A DNA stretch of 64,000 bases from NCBI RefSeq assembly GCF_003097235.1, contig NZ_QEQQ01000019.1:55335-119334 (forward strand). Direction: 5' to 3'. Under the pieces are notes generated by a model, which was given only the letters and a program-made list of their open reading frames with translations, was not told the DNA's origin and did not search any database. Both the position numbers and the translations under genes were made by a program. Position 1 is the first letter of the stretch, and the number at the start of each line of letters is the position of its first letter. Below, piece after piece: positions 54,062 through 62,937 of this stretch. This stretch comes from Pseudomonas sp. CC120222-01a. GTDB taxonomy: Bacteria; Pseudomonadota; Gammaproteobacteria; Pseudomonadales; Pseudomonadaceae.

Positions 54062-54886
54062 ATGGACCAGTACGTTGTTTTCGGTAATCCCATCGGCCAC
54101 AGCAAGTCGCCGCTGATCCACCGCCTGTTCGCCGAGCAGACCGGCCAGGACCTGGAATATGCCACCTTGCTGGCGCCGCTGGACGAGTTCAGCGATTGCG
54201 CACGCGGCTTCTTCAAGCAAGGCAGCGGCGGCAACGTCACCGTGCCGTTCAAGGAAGAGGCCTATCGCCTGTGCGACAGCCTCACTCCACGTGCCCAGCG
54301 TGCAGGCGCGGTGAACACGCTGAGCAAGCTGGCTGATGGCACACTGCAGGGCGACAACACCGACGGTGCCGGCCTGGTGCGTGACCTGACGGTGAATGCT
54401 GGGGTAGAGCTGGCTGGCAAGCGCATTCTCATCCTCGGTGCCGGTGGTGCCGTGCGTGGCGTGCTGGAGCCGATCCTGGCGCACCAGCCGCAGTCGTTGG
54501 TGATTGCCAACCGTACCGTGGAAAAGGCCGAGCAGCTGGCGCGGGAGTTCGATGAACTGGGGCCGGTGGTAGCCAGCGGGTTTGCCTGGCTGCAGGAGCC
54601 GGTGGACGTGATCATCAATGCCACCTCGGCGAGCCTGGCCGGTGAGCTGCCGCCGATTGCCGACAGCCTGATCGAGCCGGGGCGCACGGTGTGCTACGAC
54701 ATGATGTATGGCAAGGAGCCGACGCCGTTTTGCCAGTGGGCCGAGAAGCTGGGTGCGGCCAAGGTGCTGGATGGGTTGGGGATGCTGGCTGAGCAGGCGG
54801 CGGAAGCCTTCTTCATCTGGCGCGGGGTGCGGCCGGATACGGCGCCGGTTCTTGCTGAACTCCGCCGACAGCTTGCTCGGGGCTGA
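54062..54886 (+). CDS. aroE: Shikimate dehydrogenase (NADP+)
   Basis: Reduces 3-dehydroshikimate in aromatic amino acid synthesis. ATG 54062, behind AAGGA, gives 274 residues starting MDQYVVFGNPIGHSKSPLIH, where Ser residues bind shikimate. NVTVPFKEEAYR holds the catalytic Lys; GDNTDGAGL and the NADP loop GAGGAVRGVLEPI follow. A perfect DnaA box lies between hemF and aroE (54040-54048). Confidence 0.97.
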   Translation: MDQYVVFGNPIGHSKSPLIHRLFAEQTGQDLEYATLLAPLDEFSDCARGFFKQGSGGNVTVPFKEEAYRLCDSLTPRAQRAGAVNTLSKLADGTLQGDNTDGAGLVRDLTVNAGVELAGKRILILGAGGAVRGVLEPILAHQPQSLVIANRTVEKAEQLAREFDELGPVVASGFAWLQEPVDVIINATSASLAGELPPIADSLIEPGRTVCYDMMYGKEPTPFCQWAEKLGAAKVLDGLGMLAEQAAEAFFIWRGVRPDTAPVLAELRRQLARG

Positions 54887-54910
54887 TCCTTCAGGATTAC
54901 CCATCTCCCT

Positions 54911-54934
54911 TGTGGGAGCGGGCTTGCCCACTCC
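54911..54934. repeat. Degenerate REP half
   Basis: TGTGGGAGCGGGCTTGCCCA followed by CTCCC: a REP core with one mismatch and no GCGAA tail, between the convergent aroE and choX-like genes. Confidence 0.6.
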
Positions 54935-54960
54935 CTCAGAGTAATCGGATAAGCCGGGAA

Positions 54961-55884
54961 TCAGAGCTTGGCTTTGACGGCCTCCAGGGCATTGCCATCA
55001 GCCTTGGTGGTCACCCCCGCCAACCACCCTTCCAGCCGCTCGGGGTGCTGCTTGACCCAAGCCTTGGCCGCCTCATCGAAACTGATCTTCTTATCCACAA
55101 CCTCGGCCATGATGGTGTTTTCCATGTCCAGGGTGAAACTCAGGTTACCCAGCAGCTTCGCTGCATTCGGGCAGGCTTGTGGATAACCTTTGCGGGTCAG
55201 GGTGAACACTTCGCCCTTGCTGCCGAACCACTTCTCCCCGCCCGTCAGGTAGTGCATCTTCAGCTTCACGTTCATCGGGTGCGGCGTCCAGCCGAGGAAG
55301 GTGATGAACTGCTGTTTCTTCACCGCCCTGTCCACCTGCGCCAGCATCGCCTGCTCGCTGGACTCCACCAACTTCCACTGGCCTAGGTTGAATTCGTTCT
55401 TGTCGATGATTTCCTTCAGCGACAGGTTCGCTGGCGCACCGGAGCCGATGCCGTACAGCTTCTTGTCGAACTGGTCAGCGTGCTTCTGCAGGTCGGCAAA
55501 ATCCTTCACCCCGGCATTCCATACGTAATCCGGTACCGCCAGGGTGAACTCGGTGCCTTCCAGGTTACGTGACAGCTGCTGCACATCACCATTGGCGATG
55601 AACTTGTCATGGAAACCCTGCTGCGCCGGCATCCAGTTGCCGAGGAAGGCGTCGACCCGGCCGTCCTTGAGGCCGCCGTAGATGATCGGTACCGCCAGGC
55701 TGTCGATCTTCACCTGGTAGCCCAGGCTTTCCAGCAGCAGCCGGGCGACGGCGTTGGTCGAGGCGATGTCGCTCCAGCCGGGGTCGGCCATCTTCACGGT
55801 GCTGCATTGTGCGTCGCTGTCGGCGGCGTGGGCCGCGGTGGTGGCAAGAGCCAGGGCGAATACGACGGTGGAGAACTTGTGCAT
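54961..55884 (-). CDS. choX: Choline-type ABC transporter substrate-binding protein
   Basis: Periplasmic binding protein, 307 residues from ATG 55884 (GAGAGG upstream), with signal peptide HKFSTVVFALALATTAAHAA. The mature OpuAC-like fold includes MADPGWSDIASTNAVARLLL and FLGNWMPAQQGF, with aromatic residues expected to form the cation-binding box. No permease or ATPase gene is near, so it is probably an orphan binding protein serving a transporter encoded elsewhere. It lies 14 bp after betC, linking choline release and uptake. Confidence 0.82.
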   Translation of the reverse strand: MHKFSTVVFALALATTAAHAADSDAQCSTVKMADPGWSDIASTNAVARLLLESLGYQVKIDSLAVPIIYGGLKDGRVDAFLGNWMPAQQGFHDKFIANGDVQQLSRNLEGTEFTLAVPDYVWNAGVKDFADLQKHADQFDKKLYGIGSGAPANLSLKEIIDKNEFNLGQWKLVESSEQAMLAQVDRAVKKQQFITFLGWTPHPMNVKLKMHYLTGGEKWFGSKGEVFTLTRKGYPQACPNAAKLLGNLSFTLDMENTIMAEVVDKKISFDEAAKAWVKQHPERLEGWLAGVTTKADGNALEAVKAKL

Positions 55885-55898
55885 GGCGGCCTCTCTTC

Positions 55899-57416
55899 TC
55901 AATCCATGGGGGCGGGCTGTGGATAACGTGCCTTGCGCTCGAGGTCGTCGAGATCGATATGGTTGCGCATGTACTGTTGGCTGGCGTCCACCCATGGTTG
56001 GTGGTCCCAGCTTTTCAGCTTGCCGATGGCCAGCGCCTCGGCCACCAGACGGCGGCGGCGTTGGCTGGCCAGCACTTGCTGACGCAGGCTGGGGATATCC
56101 CAACGCTGGTGTGCTTCCTCGACGAATGCCTGCAGCAGCGCCTGATGGTCCGGGCTGCCAGTGAGGTTCTCCCGCTCGTGCGGGTCGCGGCTCAGGTCAT
56201 AGAGTAGGCAGGGGTCATCTTCGCTGTACACGAATTTGTACGGCCCACGGCGGATCATCATCAACGGACCGACGGTGCCTTCGGCCATGTATTCGCCGAT
56301 CACTTCGTCGTGGCCGCCCTGCCCTTGCAGGTGGCCAAGCAGCGAGCGGCCGTCCAGGTGCAGATGGTTATCCACAGCGCCGCCGGCCAGTTCGACCAGG
56401 GTTGGCAGCAAGTCGCAGGTCGATACCGAAGCTGCGACCCGGCCAGGTGCAAAGCGTTTGGGGGCGTGAACGAGCAGCGGTACGCGTGCCGACATCTCGA
56501 ACCAGTGCATCTTGTACCAGAGCCCGCGCTCGCCAAGCATGTCGCCGTGGTCACCGGAGAACACGATCAGGGTGTCGTCGGCCAGGTTGCATTCTTCCAG
56601 GGTCTGCAGCAGTTGGCCGATGTTGTCGTCGATGTAGCTGCAGGCGCCGAAGTAGGCGCGGCGTGCGTCGCGGATCTTGTCCACAGGCAGTGGCTTGTTC
56701 CACAGGTCGTAGACCTTGAGCAGGCGCTGTGAGTGGGGGTCGAGTTCGGCCTGGCTGAATTCGGCGCGGGGCATGGGGATATCCACAGCCTCGTAGCGAT
56801 CCCAGTAGTGCTTGGGGATGGTGTAGGGGTCGTGCGGGTGGGTCATGGACACGGTCAGGCAGAACGGCCGGCCATCGTTTTCGCGCACGTGGTCGTAGAG
56901 GTACTGGCGCGCCTTGAACACCACTTCCTCATCGAAATCCAGCTGGTTGGTACGCACGCAGGGCCCGGCCTGCAGCACCGAGGACATGTTGTGGTACCAG
57001 CTCGGGCGCACGTCTGGCTCATCCCAGTTCACTGCCCAACCGTAGTCGGCCGGGTAGATGTCGCTGGTCAGGCGTTCCTCGTAACCATGCATCTGGTCCG
57101 GGCCGCAGAAGTGCATCTTGCCCGACAGCGCGGTGCGGTAGCCCAGGCGGCGCAGGTAGTGTGCATAAGTCGGCACATCGGCGGGGAAATCGGCCGCGTT
57201 GTCGTAGGCGCCGATGCGGCTTGGCAGCTGGCCACTGACCAGGGTGAAGCGTGACGGTGCGCACAGCGGGCTGTTGCAGTAGGCCGAATCGAACACCACC
57301 GCCTGCTCGGCGAGGCGGCTGAGGTGGGGCATCTGGATCGGCGAAGGGCCGTAGATCGGCAGCAAGGGCGCGGCCATCTGGTCGGCCATGATGAACAGGA
57401 TATTCGGGCGCGTCAT
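55899..57416 (-). CDS. betC: Choline-sulfatase
   Basis: Hydrolyses choline-O-sulfate to choline and sulfate. ATG 57416, with GGAAG upstream, gives 505 residues (an ATG 12 bp earlier is possible). The N-terminus TRPNILFIMADQMAAPLLP holds the metal-binding Asp. The sulfatase signature CAPSRFTLVSGQ contains the Cys converted to formylglycine. FSGDHGDMLGERGLWYK carries further metal ligands. The C-terminal tail is typical of bacterial BetC. Divergent from its LysR gene. Confidence 0.93.
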   Translation of the reverse strand: MTRPNILFIMADQMAAPLLPIYGPSPIQMPHLSRLAEQAVVFDSAYCNSPLCAPSRFTLVSGQLPSRIGAYDNAADFPADVPTYAHYLRRLGYRTALSGKMHFCGPDQMHGYEERLTSDIYPADYGWAVNWDEPDVRPSWYHNMSSVLQAGPCVRTNQLDFDEEVVFKARQYLYDHVRENDGRPFCLTVSMTHPHDPYTIPKHYWDRYEAVDIPMPRAEFSQAELDPHSQRLLKVYDLWNKPLPVDKIRDARRAYFGACSYIDDNIGQLLQTLEECNLADDTLIVFSGDHGDMLGERGLWYKMHWFEMSARVPLLVHAPKRFAPGRVAASVSTCDLLPTLVELAGGAVDNHLHLDGRSLLGHLQGQGGHDEVIGEYMAEGTVGPLMMIRRGPYKFVYSEDDPCLLYDLSRDPHERENLTGSPDHQALLQAFVEEAHQRWDIPSLRQQVLASQRRRRLVAEALAIGKLKSWDHQPWVDASQQYMRNHIDLDDLERKARYPQPAPMD

Positions 57417-57524
57417 GGTGGCTTCCATCGTTGAGGATTATGCGAACCGCTTGTCTACCAAGATGCGACTGTGGATAACATGGGTAAAGCCCATGGCGGG
57501 CAATGTCTGGGATTAGCTGAGCTT

Positions 57525-58424
57525 ATGTTTGATCACCTTGCCGAGTTGTCGCTGGATGCGTTGCGCGTATTCGAGGCTGCGGCCCGCTTGCGTGGCTTTA
57601 CCGCAGCGGCATTGGAACTGGGCACCACTCAGCCTGCGGTGAGCCAGCAGGTGAAGCGCCTGGAGGCGCAACTGGGCACCCGCCTGTTCGACCGGATCTA
57701 CCGTGGCATCGAGCTGACTGAGGCGGGCCAGCTGCTGTTCGAGCAGGTGCACCAAGGCCTGCAGGCGATGGATGACGGCATTGCCCAGGCCAGTGGGCGC
57801 GGCCAGCGTGAAGTGCTACAGGTGGCCACCGACTTTGCCTTCGCGGCGTTCTGGCTGATGCCACGGCTGCAGCGCTTTCACGAGGCTTATCCACAGGTCG
57901 ATGTGAGCCTGGTGACCGGTGAGCGCAGCCAGGGGATGCTGCGCCCGGATATCGATGTGGCGGTGCTGTTTGGGGACGGGCGCTTCCATCAGGGCGAGAG
58001 CCGCTGGTTGTTCGACGAGGAGGTTTTCCCGGTTTGCAGCCCGCGGCTGATTCATGGCAAACCCTTGTCAGCCGTGGCTTTACAACGATTGCCGTTGCTT
58101 CATTTGCGCGGTGAGCAGGCTAGCCGCTGGTTTGACTGGGCGGGGGTGTTTCGCGGGTTTGGCGTGGCCAGCCCGCCGCCGCCGGGGCAGCTGCGGTTCG
58201 ATAACTACACCTTGTTGATTCAGGCGGCGATTGCCGGCCAAGGGGTGGCGATTGGCTGGGGGCACCTGGTGGATGGGCTGGTGGAGCAAGGGTTGCTGTG
58301 TCGGCCGCTGGAGGGGAGTTTGCGCTCGGCGCGGGGGTATTACGTGGTGCTGCCGCCGCGCAAGCGGCGTGGGGCGTTGATCGAGCGGTTTGTGGATTGG
58401 CTGGAGCAAGAGCGCAGCCTTTGA
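57525..58424 (+). CDS. LysR-family regulator of choline-sulfate genes (BetR-like)
   Basis: A 299-residue LysR protein from ATG 57525 (MFDHLAELSLDALRVFEAAA), with helix-turn-helix FTAAALELGTTQPAVSQQVK. It resembles the GcvA-like branch. Its divergent location from betC suggests it activates betC-choX. A perfect DnaA box (57470-57478) lies in the shared gap, and another (57887) in the gene. An earlier in-frame start (57471) is unlikely. Confidence 0.85.
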   Translation: MFDHLAELSLDALRVFEAAARLRGFTAAALELGTTQPAVSQQVKRLEAQLGTRLFDRIYRGIELTEAGQLLFEQVHQGLQAMDDGIAQASGRGQREVLQVATDFAFAAFWLMPRLQRFHEAYPQVDVSLVTGERSQGMLRPDIDVAVLFGDGRFHQGESRWLFDEEVFPVCSPRLIHGKPLSAVALQRLPLLHLRGEQASRWFDWAGVFRGFGVASPPPPGQLRFDNYTLLIQAAIAGQGVAIGWGHLVDGLVEQGLLCRPLEGSLRSARGYYVVLPPRKRRGALIERFVDWLEQERSL

Positions 58425-58444
58425 GATTTTGGGGCCGCTTTGCG

Positions 58445-58527
58445 GCCCTTTCGCGACACAAGGCCGCTCCCACAAAAGACCTGCGTACGCCGACCGATGT
58501 GGGAGCGGCCTTGCGTCGCGAAAGGGC
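58445..58527. repeat. REP doublet of the second subtype
   Basis: GCCCTTTCGCGACACAAGGC..CCGCTCCCACA (58445-58474) and its inverted copy (58498-58527) differ at one base and flank 23 bp. Subtype shared with 29318-29359. A further hairpin GGGCTGC/GCAGCCC (58524-58540) lies next to it and may end the 58548 gene transcript. Confidence 0.88.
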
Positions 58528-58547
58528 TGCGCAGCAGCCCCGGCAAT

Positions 58548-59093
58548 CTAGACCACAAAGTTCAGATGTTCGCCTTGGTGCAAGTCCAGCTCCAGCATAT
58601 CAATCATCCCCGCCGCCACCCGTGCCGACCCAACCTCTGGCAGTGTTGGCGGCATATTGATCAGGGTCCAGCGCAACGAGCTGCGCTGCAGCCTATCGAC
58701 CACTTCATCCACCGCTTCACGCTGTTCTTCGCTGTACTTCCCCGGCGCATCCAGCACATCGAAATCGCCCACCAGCAACAGCCGGCGTATAGTCGTGCGG
58801 GCCAGCCCGGCCACCAGCGCTTCGCTAGCCCGCGCCTGGGCCGCCAGATCACCCGGCGCCAGCAGGGCAATAACCGCCGAGCCTCCTGCCGCACCCTGCT
58901 CCGCCTGGTCGGCATCGTCCAGCGCGCCTATCTTGAAATGCAGGCCAGGGCGTGGCGCATGGCGGTTGAGGTCGTCGACCACCGCAATGACCTCGTGCTG
59001 GCGCGCCAGCAGTTCGCTCATCAGGGCATTGCCCAGGCTGCTTTCAGCCCCGAACAACACCAGTTTGAACACTGGGGTTTCGGCATTTTTCAC
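58548..59093 (-). CDS. NAD(P)-binding Rossmann-fold protein (NmrA/SDR-like)
   Basis: A 181-residue protein. GTG 59093 is chosen because AGGGAG lies 7 nt upstream (an adjacent GTG at 59096 is possible); upstream codons run across the divergent gene. LVLFGAESSLGNALMSELLA is a Rossmann dinucleotide loop and RRLLLVGDFDVLDAPGKY a later strand. It lacks a clear YxxxK pair, so it may be regulatory rather than catalytic. Substrate unknown. Confidence 0.75.
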   Translation of the reverse strand: MKNAETPVFKLVLFGAESSLGNALMSELLARQHEVIAVVDDLNRHAPRPGLHFKIGALDDADQAEQGAAGGSAVIALLAPGDLAAQARASEALVAGLARTTIRRLLLVGDFDVLDAPGKYSEEQREAVDEVVDRLQRSSLRWTLINMPPTLPEVGSARVAAGMIDMLELDLHQGEHLNFVV

Positions 59094-59148
59094 CACATCA
59101 CTCCCTTTGCAGGTGGGGGTGATGGTTGGACCGCAATCAGGAGTTATC

Positions 59149-59481
59149 GTGCAGAGGATCAAGGGTTACCACGCCCACGTGTACTACGACGCATCCACTA
59201 TCGAGCAAGCCCGTGAGCTTTGCGAGGAAGCGGCGCGGCTGTTTCCCGTGACCATGGGGCGCATGCACCAGAAACCGGTCGGACCGCACCCGGACTGGAG
59301 CTGTCAGCTGGCTTTCGAGCCGGAATTCGTGGGGGTGGTGTTGCCTTGGTTGGCGCTGTATCGGAAGGGCCTGGTGGTGTTTCTGCATCCGCTGACCGGG
59401 GATGAGCTGGCGGATCACCGGGATCATGCGATCTGGATGGGGGCTGTGCGGCCTTTGAAGCTGTCGATCTTTGGCGGGTAG
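59149..59481 (+). CDS. DOPA 4,5-dioxygenase family protein
   Basis: A 110-residue protein. GTG 59149 is chosen because AGGAG lies 5 nt upstream. The family motifs are KGYHAHVYYD, PVGPHPDWSCQLAF and VVFLHPLTGDELADHRDHA, with the conserved histidines expected to bind iron. It may open catechol rings, but bacterial members are mostly uncharacterised. Divergent from the Rossmann protein by 55 bp. Confidence 0.8.
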   Translation: MQRIKGYHAHVYYDASTIEQARELCEEAARLFPVTMGRMHQKPVGPHPDWSCQLAFEPEFVGVVLPWLALYRKGLVVFLHPLTGDELADHRDHAIWMGAVRPLKLSIFGG

Positions 59482-59505
59482 AGCGCAGTAGCCTGTGCTG
59501 GCCTC

Positions 59506-59572
59506 TTCGCGGGCGCGCCCGCTCCCACAAGGACGGCGCAGTTCACCGTGTGGGAGCGGGCTTGCCCGCGAA
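59506..59572. repeat. REP doublet, 67 bp
   Basis: TTCGCGGGCGCGCCCGCTCC..CACA (59506-59529) and the inverted copy (59549-59572) flank a 19-bp spacer, between the 3' ends of the DOPA dioxygenase-like gene and trpA. It ends 14 bp from the trpA stop. Confidence 0.88.
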
Positions 59573-59586
59573 GCAGGCGACGCGGT

Positions 59587-60396
59587 TTAGCGACGAGCGC
59601 CGCGCACGCCTTCAGCCAGTGCCGAGCACAGGCTCAGTACATCGCTCACCGCCTGACCGGCATCCTTGGCCTGGGCAATCTTGTCGACCAGCGCCGAACC
59701 GACCACCACACCATCGGCCAAGCGGGCGATCGCGGCGGCCTGCTCCGGTGTACGAATACCGAAACCAACGCTGATCGGCAGGTTGGTATGCCGACGCAGG
59801 CGGGCAATTGCCTCGGTCACGTGCTCGGTAGTCGCGGAACCGGCACCGGTCACGCCCGCCACCGACACGTAATAGACGAACCCGGAGCTGCGCTCCAGCA
59901 CGCGCGGCAGGCGCGCATCGTCGGTGGTCGGGGTGGTCAGGCGGATGAAGTCGATGCCTGCAGCCTGGGCCGGGGTGGCCAGCTCGGCGTCGTGCTCTGG
60001 CGGCAGGTCGACGATGATCAGGCCATCGACGCCCGCTTGCTTGGCTTCGGCAACGAACTTATCCACACCGAAGCGGTGGATCGGGTTGTAGTAACCCATC
60101 AGCACGATTGGCGTGGTGTGGTTATCCACACGGAACTCGCGGACCATCTGCAGGGTCTTGGCCAGGGTCTGGCCGGCTTCCAGGGCGCGCAGGGTGGCGA
60201 GCTGGATGGCCACGCCATCGGCCATCGGATCGGTGAACGGCATGCCCAGTTCGATCACATCGGCGCCGGCTGCCGGCAGGCCCTTGAGTATCTGCAGCGA
60301 AGCGTCATAGCCCGGGTCGCCAGCAGTGACGAAGGTGACCAGCGCGGAACGGCCTTCGGCCTTCAGCTCGGCGAAGCGTTGTTCAAGACGGCTCAT
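59587..60396 (-). CDS. trpA: Tryptophan synthase alpha subunit
   Basis: Cleaves indole-3-glycerol phosphate to indole. It has 269 residues. The catalytic Glu lies in VIELGMPFTDPMADG with Asp in GLIIVDLPPEHDAEL. GVTGAGSATTEHVTEAIARL is the phosphate-binding region. It overlaps the trpB stop by 4 bp, so translation is coupled. Two perfect DnaA boxes (60059 and 60122) lie within the gene. Confidence 0.97.
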   Translation of the reverse strand: MSRLEQRFAELKAEGRSALVTFVTAGDPGYDASLQILKGLPAAGADVIELGMPFTDPMADGVAIQLATLRALEAGQTLAKTLQMVREFRVDNHTTPIVLMGYYNPIHRFGVDKFVAEAKQAGVDGLIIVDLPPEHDAELATPAQAAGIDFIRLTTPTTDDARLPRVLERSSGFVYYVSVAGVTGAGSATTEHVTEAIARLRRHTNLPISVGFGIRTPEQAAAIARLADGVVVGSALVDKIAQAKDAGQAVSDVLSLCSALAEGVRGARR

Positions 60397-61610
60397 GCCT
60401 GTTTCTCCTGGGCTGCCATGTGGTTCATCACGGTTTGCATGTCTTTGTCGCCGCGGCCGGACAGGCAGATCACCATCAGGTGGTCCTTAGGCAGGTTCGG
60501 TGCGCGCTTGATCGCTTCGGCCAGGGCGTGGGAGCTTTCCAGGGCCGGGATGATGCCTTCCAGGCGGCAGGTGGCGTGGAACGCATCCAGTGCTTCGTCG
60601 TCGGTGATGCTGACGTACTCGACGCGCTTCACTTCGTGCAGGTAGGCGTGCTCCGGGCCGATGCCTGGGTAGTCGAGGCCGGCGGAAATCGAGTGGGCGT
60701 CGGTGATCTGGCCGTCTTCATCCTGCAGCAGGTAGGTGCGGTTGCCGTGCAGCACGCCCGGTACGCCGCCGTTCAGGCTGGCGGCGTGCTTGTCGGTGTG
60801 CACGCCGTGGCCGCCGGCTTCGACGCCGATGATCTGCACGCTCGGTTCTTCGAGGAACTCATGGAACAGGCCCATGGCGTTGGAGCCACCGCCGACGCAG
60901 GCGATCAGGCTGTCTGGCAGGCGGCCTTCCTTCTCTTGCAACTGGGCGCGGGTTTCCTTGCCGATGATCGACTGGAAGTCGCGGACCATTGCCGGGTACG
61001 GGTGCGGGCCGGCTACGGTGCCGATCAGGTAGAAGGTGTCGTCGACGTTGGTGACCCAGTCGCGCAGGGCCTCGTTCATGGCGTCTTTCAGGGTGCCGGT
61101 GCCGGCAGTGACCGGAACGATCTCGGCGCCCAGCAGCTTCATGCGGAACACGTTGGCCTGCTGGCGCTCGATGTCGGTGGCGCCCATGTAGATCACGCAA
61201 GGCAGGCCGAAGCGCGCAGCCACGGTGGCGGTGGCCACGCCGTGCATGCCGGCGCCGGTTTCGGCGATCAGGCGCTTCTTGCCCATGCGCTTGGCCAGCA
61301 GCACCTGGCCGATGCAGTTGTTCACCTTGTGCGCGCCGGTGTGGTTGAGCTCTTCACGCTTGAAGAAGATCTTCGCGCCGCCGCAGTGTTCGGTCAGACG
61401 TTCGGCGAAGTACAGCGGGTTCGGGCGGCCGATGTAGTCGCGCTGGAAGTAGGCCAGTTCTTCGAGGAACTTGGGGTCGGCCTTGGCCGCTTCGTACTCG
61501 CGGGCCAGGTCCAGCACCAGCGGCATCAGGGTTTCGGCCACGTAGCGGCCGCCGAACGAGCCGAACAGGCCGTTGGCGTCGGGGCCGGGACGGTATTGGG
61601 ACTGGGTCAT
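60393..61610 (-). CDS. trpB: Tryptophan synthase beta subunit
   Basis: PLP enzyme joining indole and serine. It has 405 residues. The PLP lysine is in REELNHTGAHKVNNCIGQVL, the Gly-rich phosphate loop in CVGGGSNAMGLFHEF. Divergent from trpI, whose product activates trpBA with indole-3-glycerol phosphate as inducer in other pseudomonads. Confidence 0.98.
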   Translation of the reverse strand: MTQSQYRPGPDANGLFGSFGGRYVAETLMPLVLDLAREYEAAKADPKFLEELAYFQRDYIGRPNPLYFAERLTEHCGGAKIFFKREELNHTGAHKVNNCIGQVLLAKRMGKKRLIAETGAGMHGVATATVAARFGLPCVIYMGATDIERQQANVFRMKLLGAEIVPVTAGTGTLKDAMNEALRDWVTNVDDTFYLIGTVAGPHPYPAMVRDFQSIIGKETRAQLQEKEGRLPDSLIACVGGGSNAMGLFHEFLEEPSVQIIGVEAGGHGVHTDKHAASLNGGVPGVLHGNRTYLLQDEDGQITDAHSISAGLDYPGIGPEHAYLHEVKRVEYVSITDDEALDAFHATCRLEGIIPALESSHALAEAIKRAPNLPKDHLMVICLSGRGDKDMQTVMNHMAAQEKQA

Positions 61611-61697
61611 GGGGCGCTCCAGGGCGTAATCGATGAGTGATGGGCTTTACTCTAACCACGGCAAGCCCGGCTGAAAACCGATAAGATTGCGCAAACT

Positions 61698-61714
61698 TGT
61701 CAGAAAAACTCACA
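61698..61714. promoter_or_regulatory. Candidate TrpI-binding half-palindrome
   Basis: TGTCAG-N5-CTCACA is an imperfect LysR-type palindrome (one mismatch) in the trpB-trpI gap, 6 bp before the trpI start. It could serve autoregulation. The full activation site for trpBA was not resolved. Confidence 0.3.
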
Positions 61715-61720
61715 GGTAAA

Positions 61721-62617
61721 ATGGCCCACGACCTCCCTCCCCTCAATGCCCTGCGGGCCTTCGAAGCTACCGCCAGGCTCAACAGTGTCAGCCAGGCGGC
61801 CGAAGCGCTGCACGTCACTCATGGTGCCGTCAGTCGGCAGATCAAGGTGCTTGAAGAGCATCTGGGCGTAGCCTTGTTCGTCAAGGACGGGCGTGGCATC
61901 AAACTCACAGATGCCGGCATGCGTCTGCGTGACGCCAGCGGCGAGGCGTTCGACCGGTTGCGCAGTGTGTGCGCCGAGTTGAGCCGGGATGTGAGCGAGG
62001 CGCCGTTCGTGCTGGGCTGTTCCGGCAGCCTGCTGGCGCGCTGGTTCATTCCCCGCCTGGGGCGGTTGAAGGCTGACCTGCCCGAGCTGCGCCTGCACCT
62101 GTCGGCGGGTGAAGGCGACCTCGACCCACGCCGGCCCGGGCTGGATGCGTTGCTGGTGTATGCCGAACCGCCGTGGCCAGCGGACATGCAAGTCCACGTG
62201 CTGGCGCAGGAGCGCATCGGCCCGGTGCTGAGCCCGCACTTCGCCGGCTTCGACCGCTTGCAGGCAGCACCTGCCAAGGCCCTGCTGGACGAAGGCCTCC
62301 TGCATACCACTTCACGCCCGCAAGCCTGGCCAACCTGGGCGGCTGAGCAAGGCCTGGAAGCTGGCGCGTTGAAGTATGGCCAGGCGTTCGAACACCTGTA
62401 TTACTTGTTGGAGGCAGCGGTTGCCGGCCTGGGGGTGGCGATCGCCCCACAACCCTTGGTTGCCGACGATCTGCGAGCGGGGCGTTTGAGTGCACCGTGG
62501 GGTTTTTCGCCGACGCCTGCCGCGCTGGCGTTGTGGGTGCCTCGGCGCGCCGCGGACGGGCGCGCCGAGCAACTGGCGCAGTGGCTACGTGCCGAACTGG
62601 CCAGGCAGAGCGCTTAG
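61721..62617 (+). CDS. trpI: LysR-family activator of trpBA
   Basis: ATG 61721 gives 298 residues (MAHDLPPLNALRAFEATARL), with helix-turn-helix SVSQAAEALHVTHGAVSRQIK. A longer TTG start (61697) would cover the operator. The effector domain has VLGCSGSLLARWFIPRL and PWPADMQVHVL, matching TrpI of pseudomonads. Divergent from trpBA, the standard arrangement. Confidence 0.9.
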   Translation: MAHDLPPLNALRAFEATARLNSVSQAAEALHVTHGAVSRQIKVLEEHLGVALFVKDGRGIKLTDAGMRLRDASGEAFDRLRSVCAELSRDVSEAPFVLGCSGSLLARWFIPRLGRLKADLPELRLHLSAGEGDLDPRRPGLDALLVYAEPPWPADMQVHVLAQERIGPVLSPHFAGFDRLQAAPAKALLDEGLLHTTSRPQAWPTWAAEQGLEAGALKYGQAFEHLYYLLEAAVAGLGVAIAPQPLVADDLRAGRLSAPWGFSPTPAALALWVPRRAADGRAEQLAQWLRAELARQSA

Positions 62618-62937
62618 TTGCGCTTGCACAGCAGGTACGCCGCCAGCAGGCCCAGCGCGCCGATGGCAACGCCAGCAGTGGTGTATGGATGCTCCTGGGC
62701 GTAGTCGCGGGTGGCGATGCCGGTCTGGCGAGTGCGCTGTTTCACTTCCTCATAGGCGTCGCTGATCAGGCTGCGCGAATGGCGCAGCGCGCTTTCGGCG
62801 TTGCTGCGCATGGCCTTGACTGACTTCTGGGTTTCCTCGGAGGCATCGTGCTTCAGGTTCTCCAGGCTTTTCAGCAGGCTTTCGATCTCCGCTTCCATGC
62901 TCTCCAGGGACGATTTACGCAGCGAGTTGCGGTGCAT
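62614..62937 (-). CDS. DUF883 (YqjD/ElaB-like) membrane-anchored protein
   Basis: ATG 62937 with AAGGAG upstream gives 107 residues; a longer frame exists but lacks a ribosome binding site. A charged helical region rich in Ser/Glu/Lys is followed by HPYTTAGVAIGALGLLAAYL, a C-terminal membrane anchor. YqjD/ElaB of E. coli bind ribosomes at the membrane in stationary phase; that role here is inferred from the family. The 3' end overlaps trpI by 4 bp. Confidence 0.85.
   Translation of the reverse strand: MHRNSLRKSSLESMEAEIESLLKSLENLKHDASEETQKSVKAMRSNAESALRHSRSLISDAYEEVKQRTRQTGIATRDYAQEHPYTTAGVAIGALGLLAAYLLCKRN

Noticed and set aside
44382..59572. Possible CRISPR array from the repeated palindromes
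   Set aside because: Copies are kilobases apart, in varying orientation, with no regular spacers and no cas genes.
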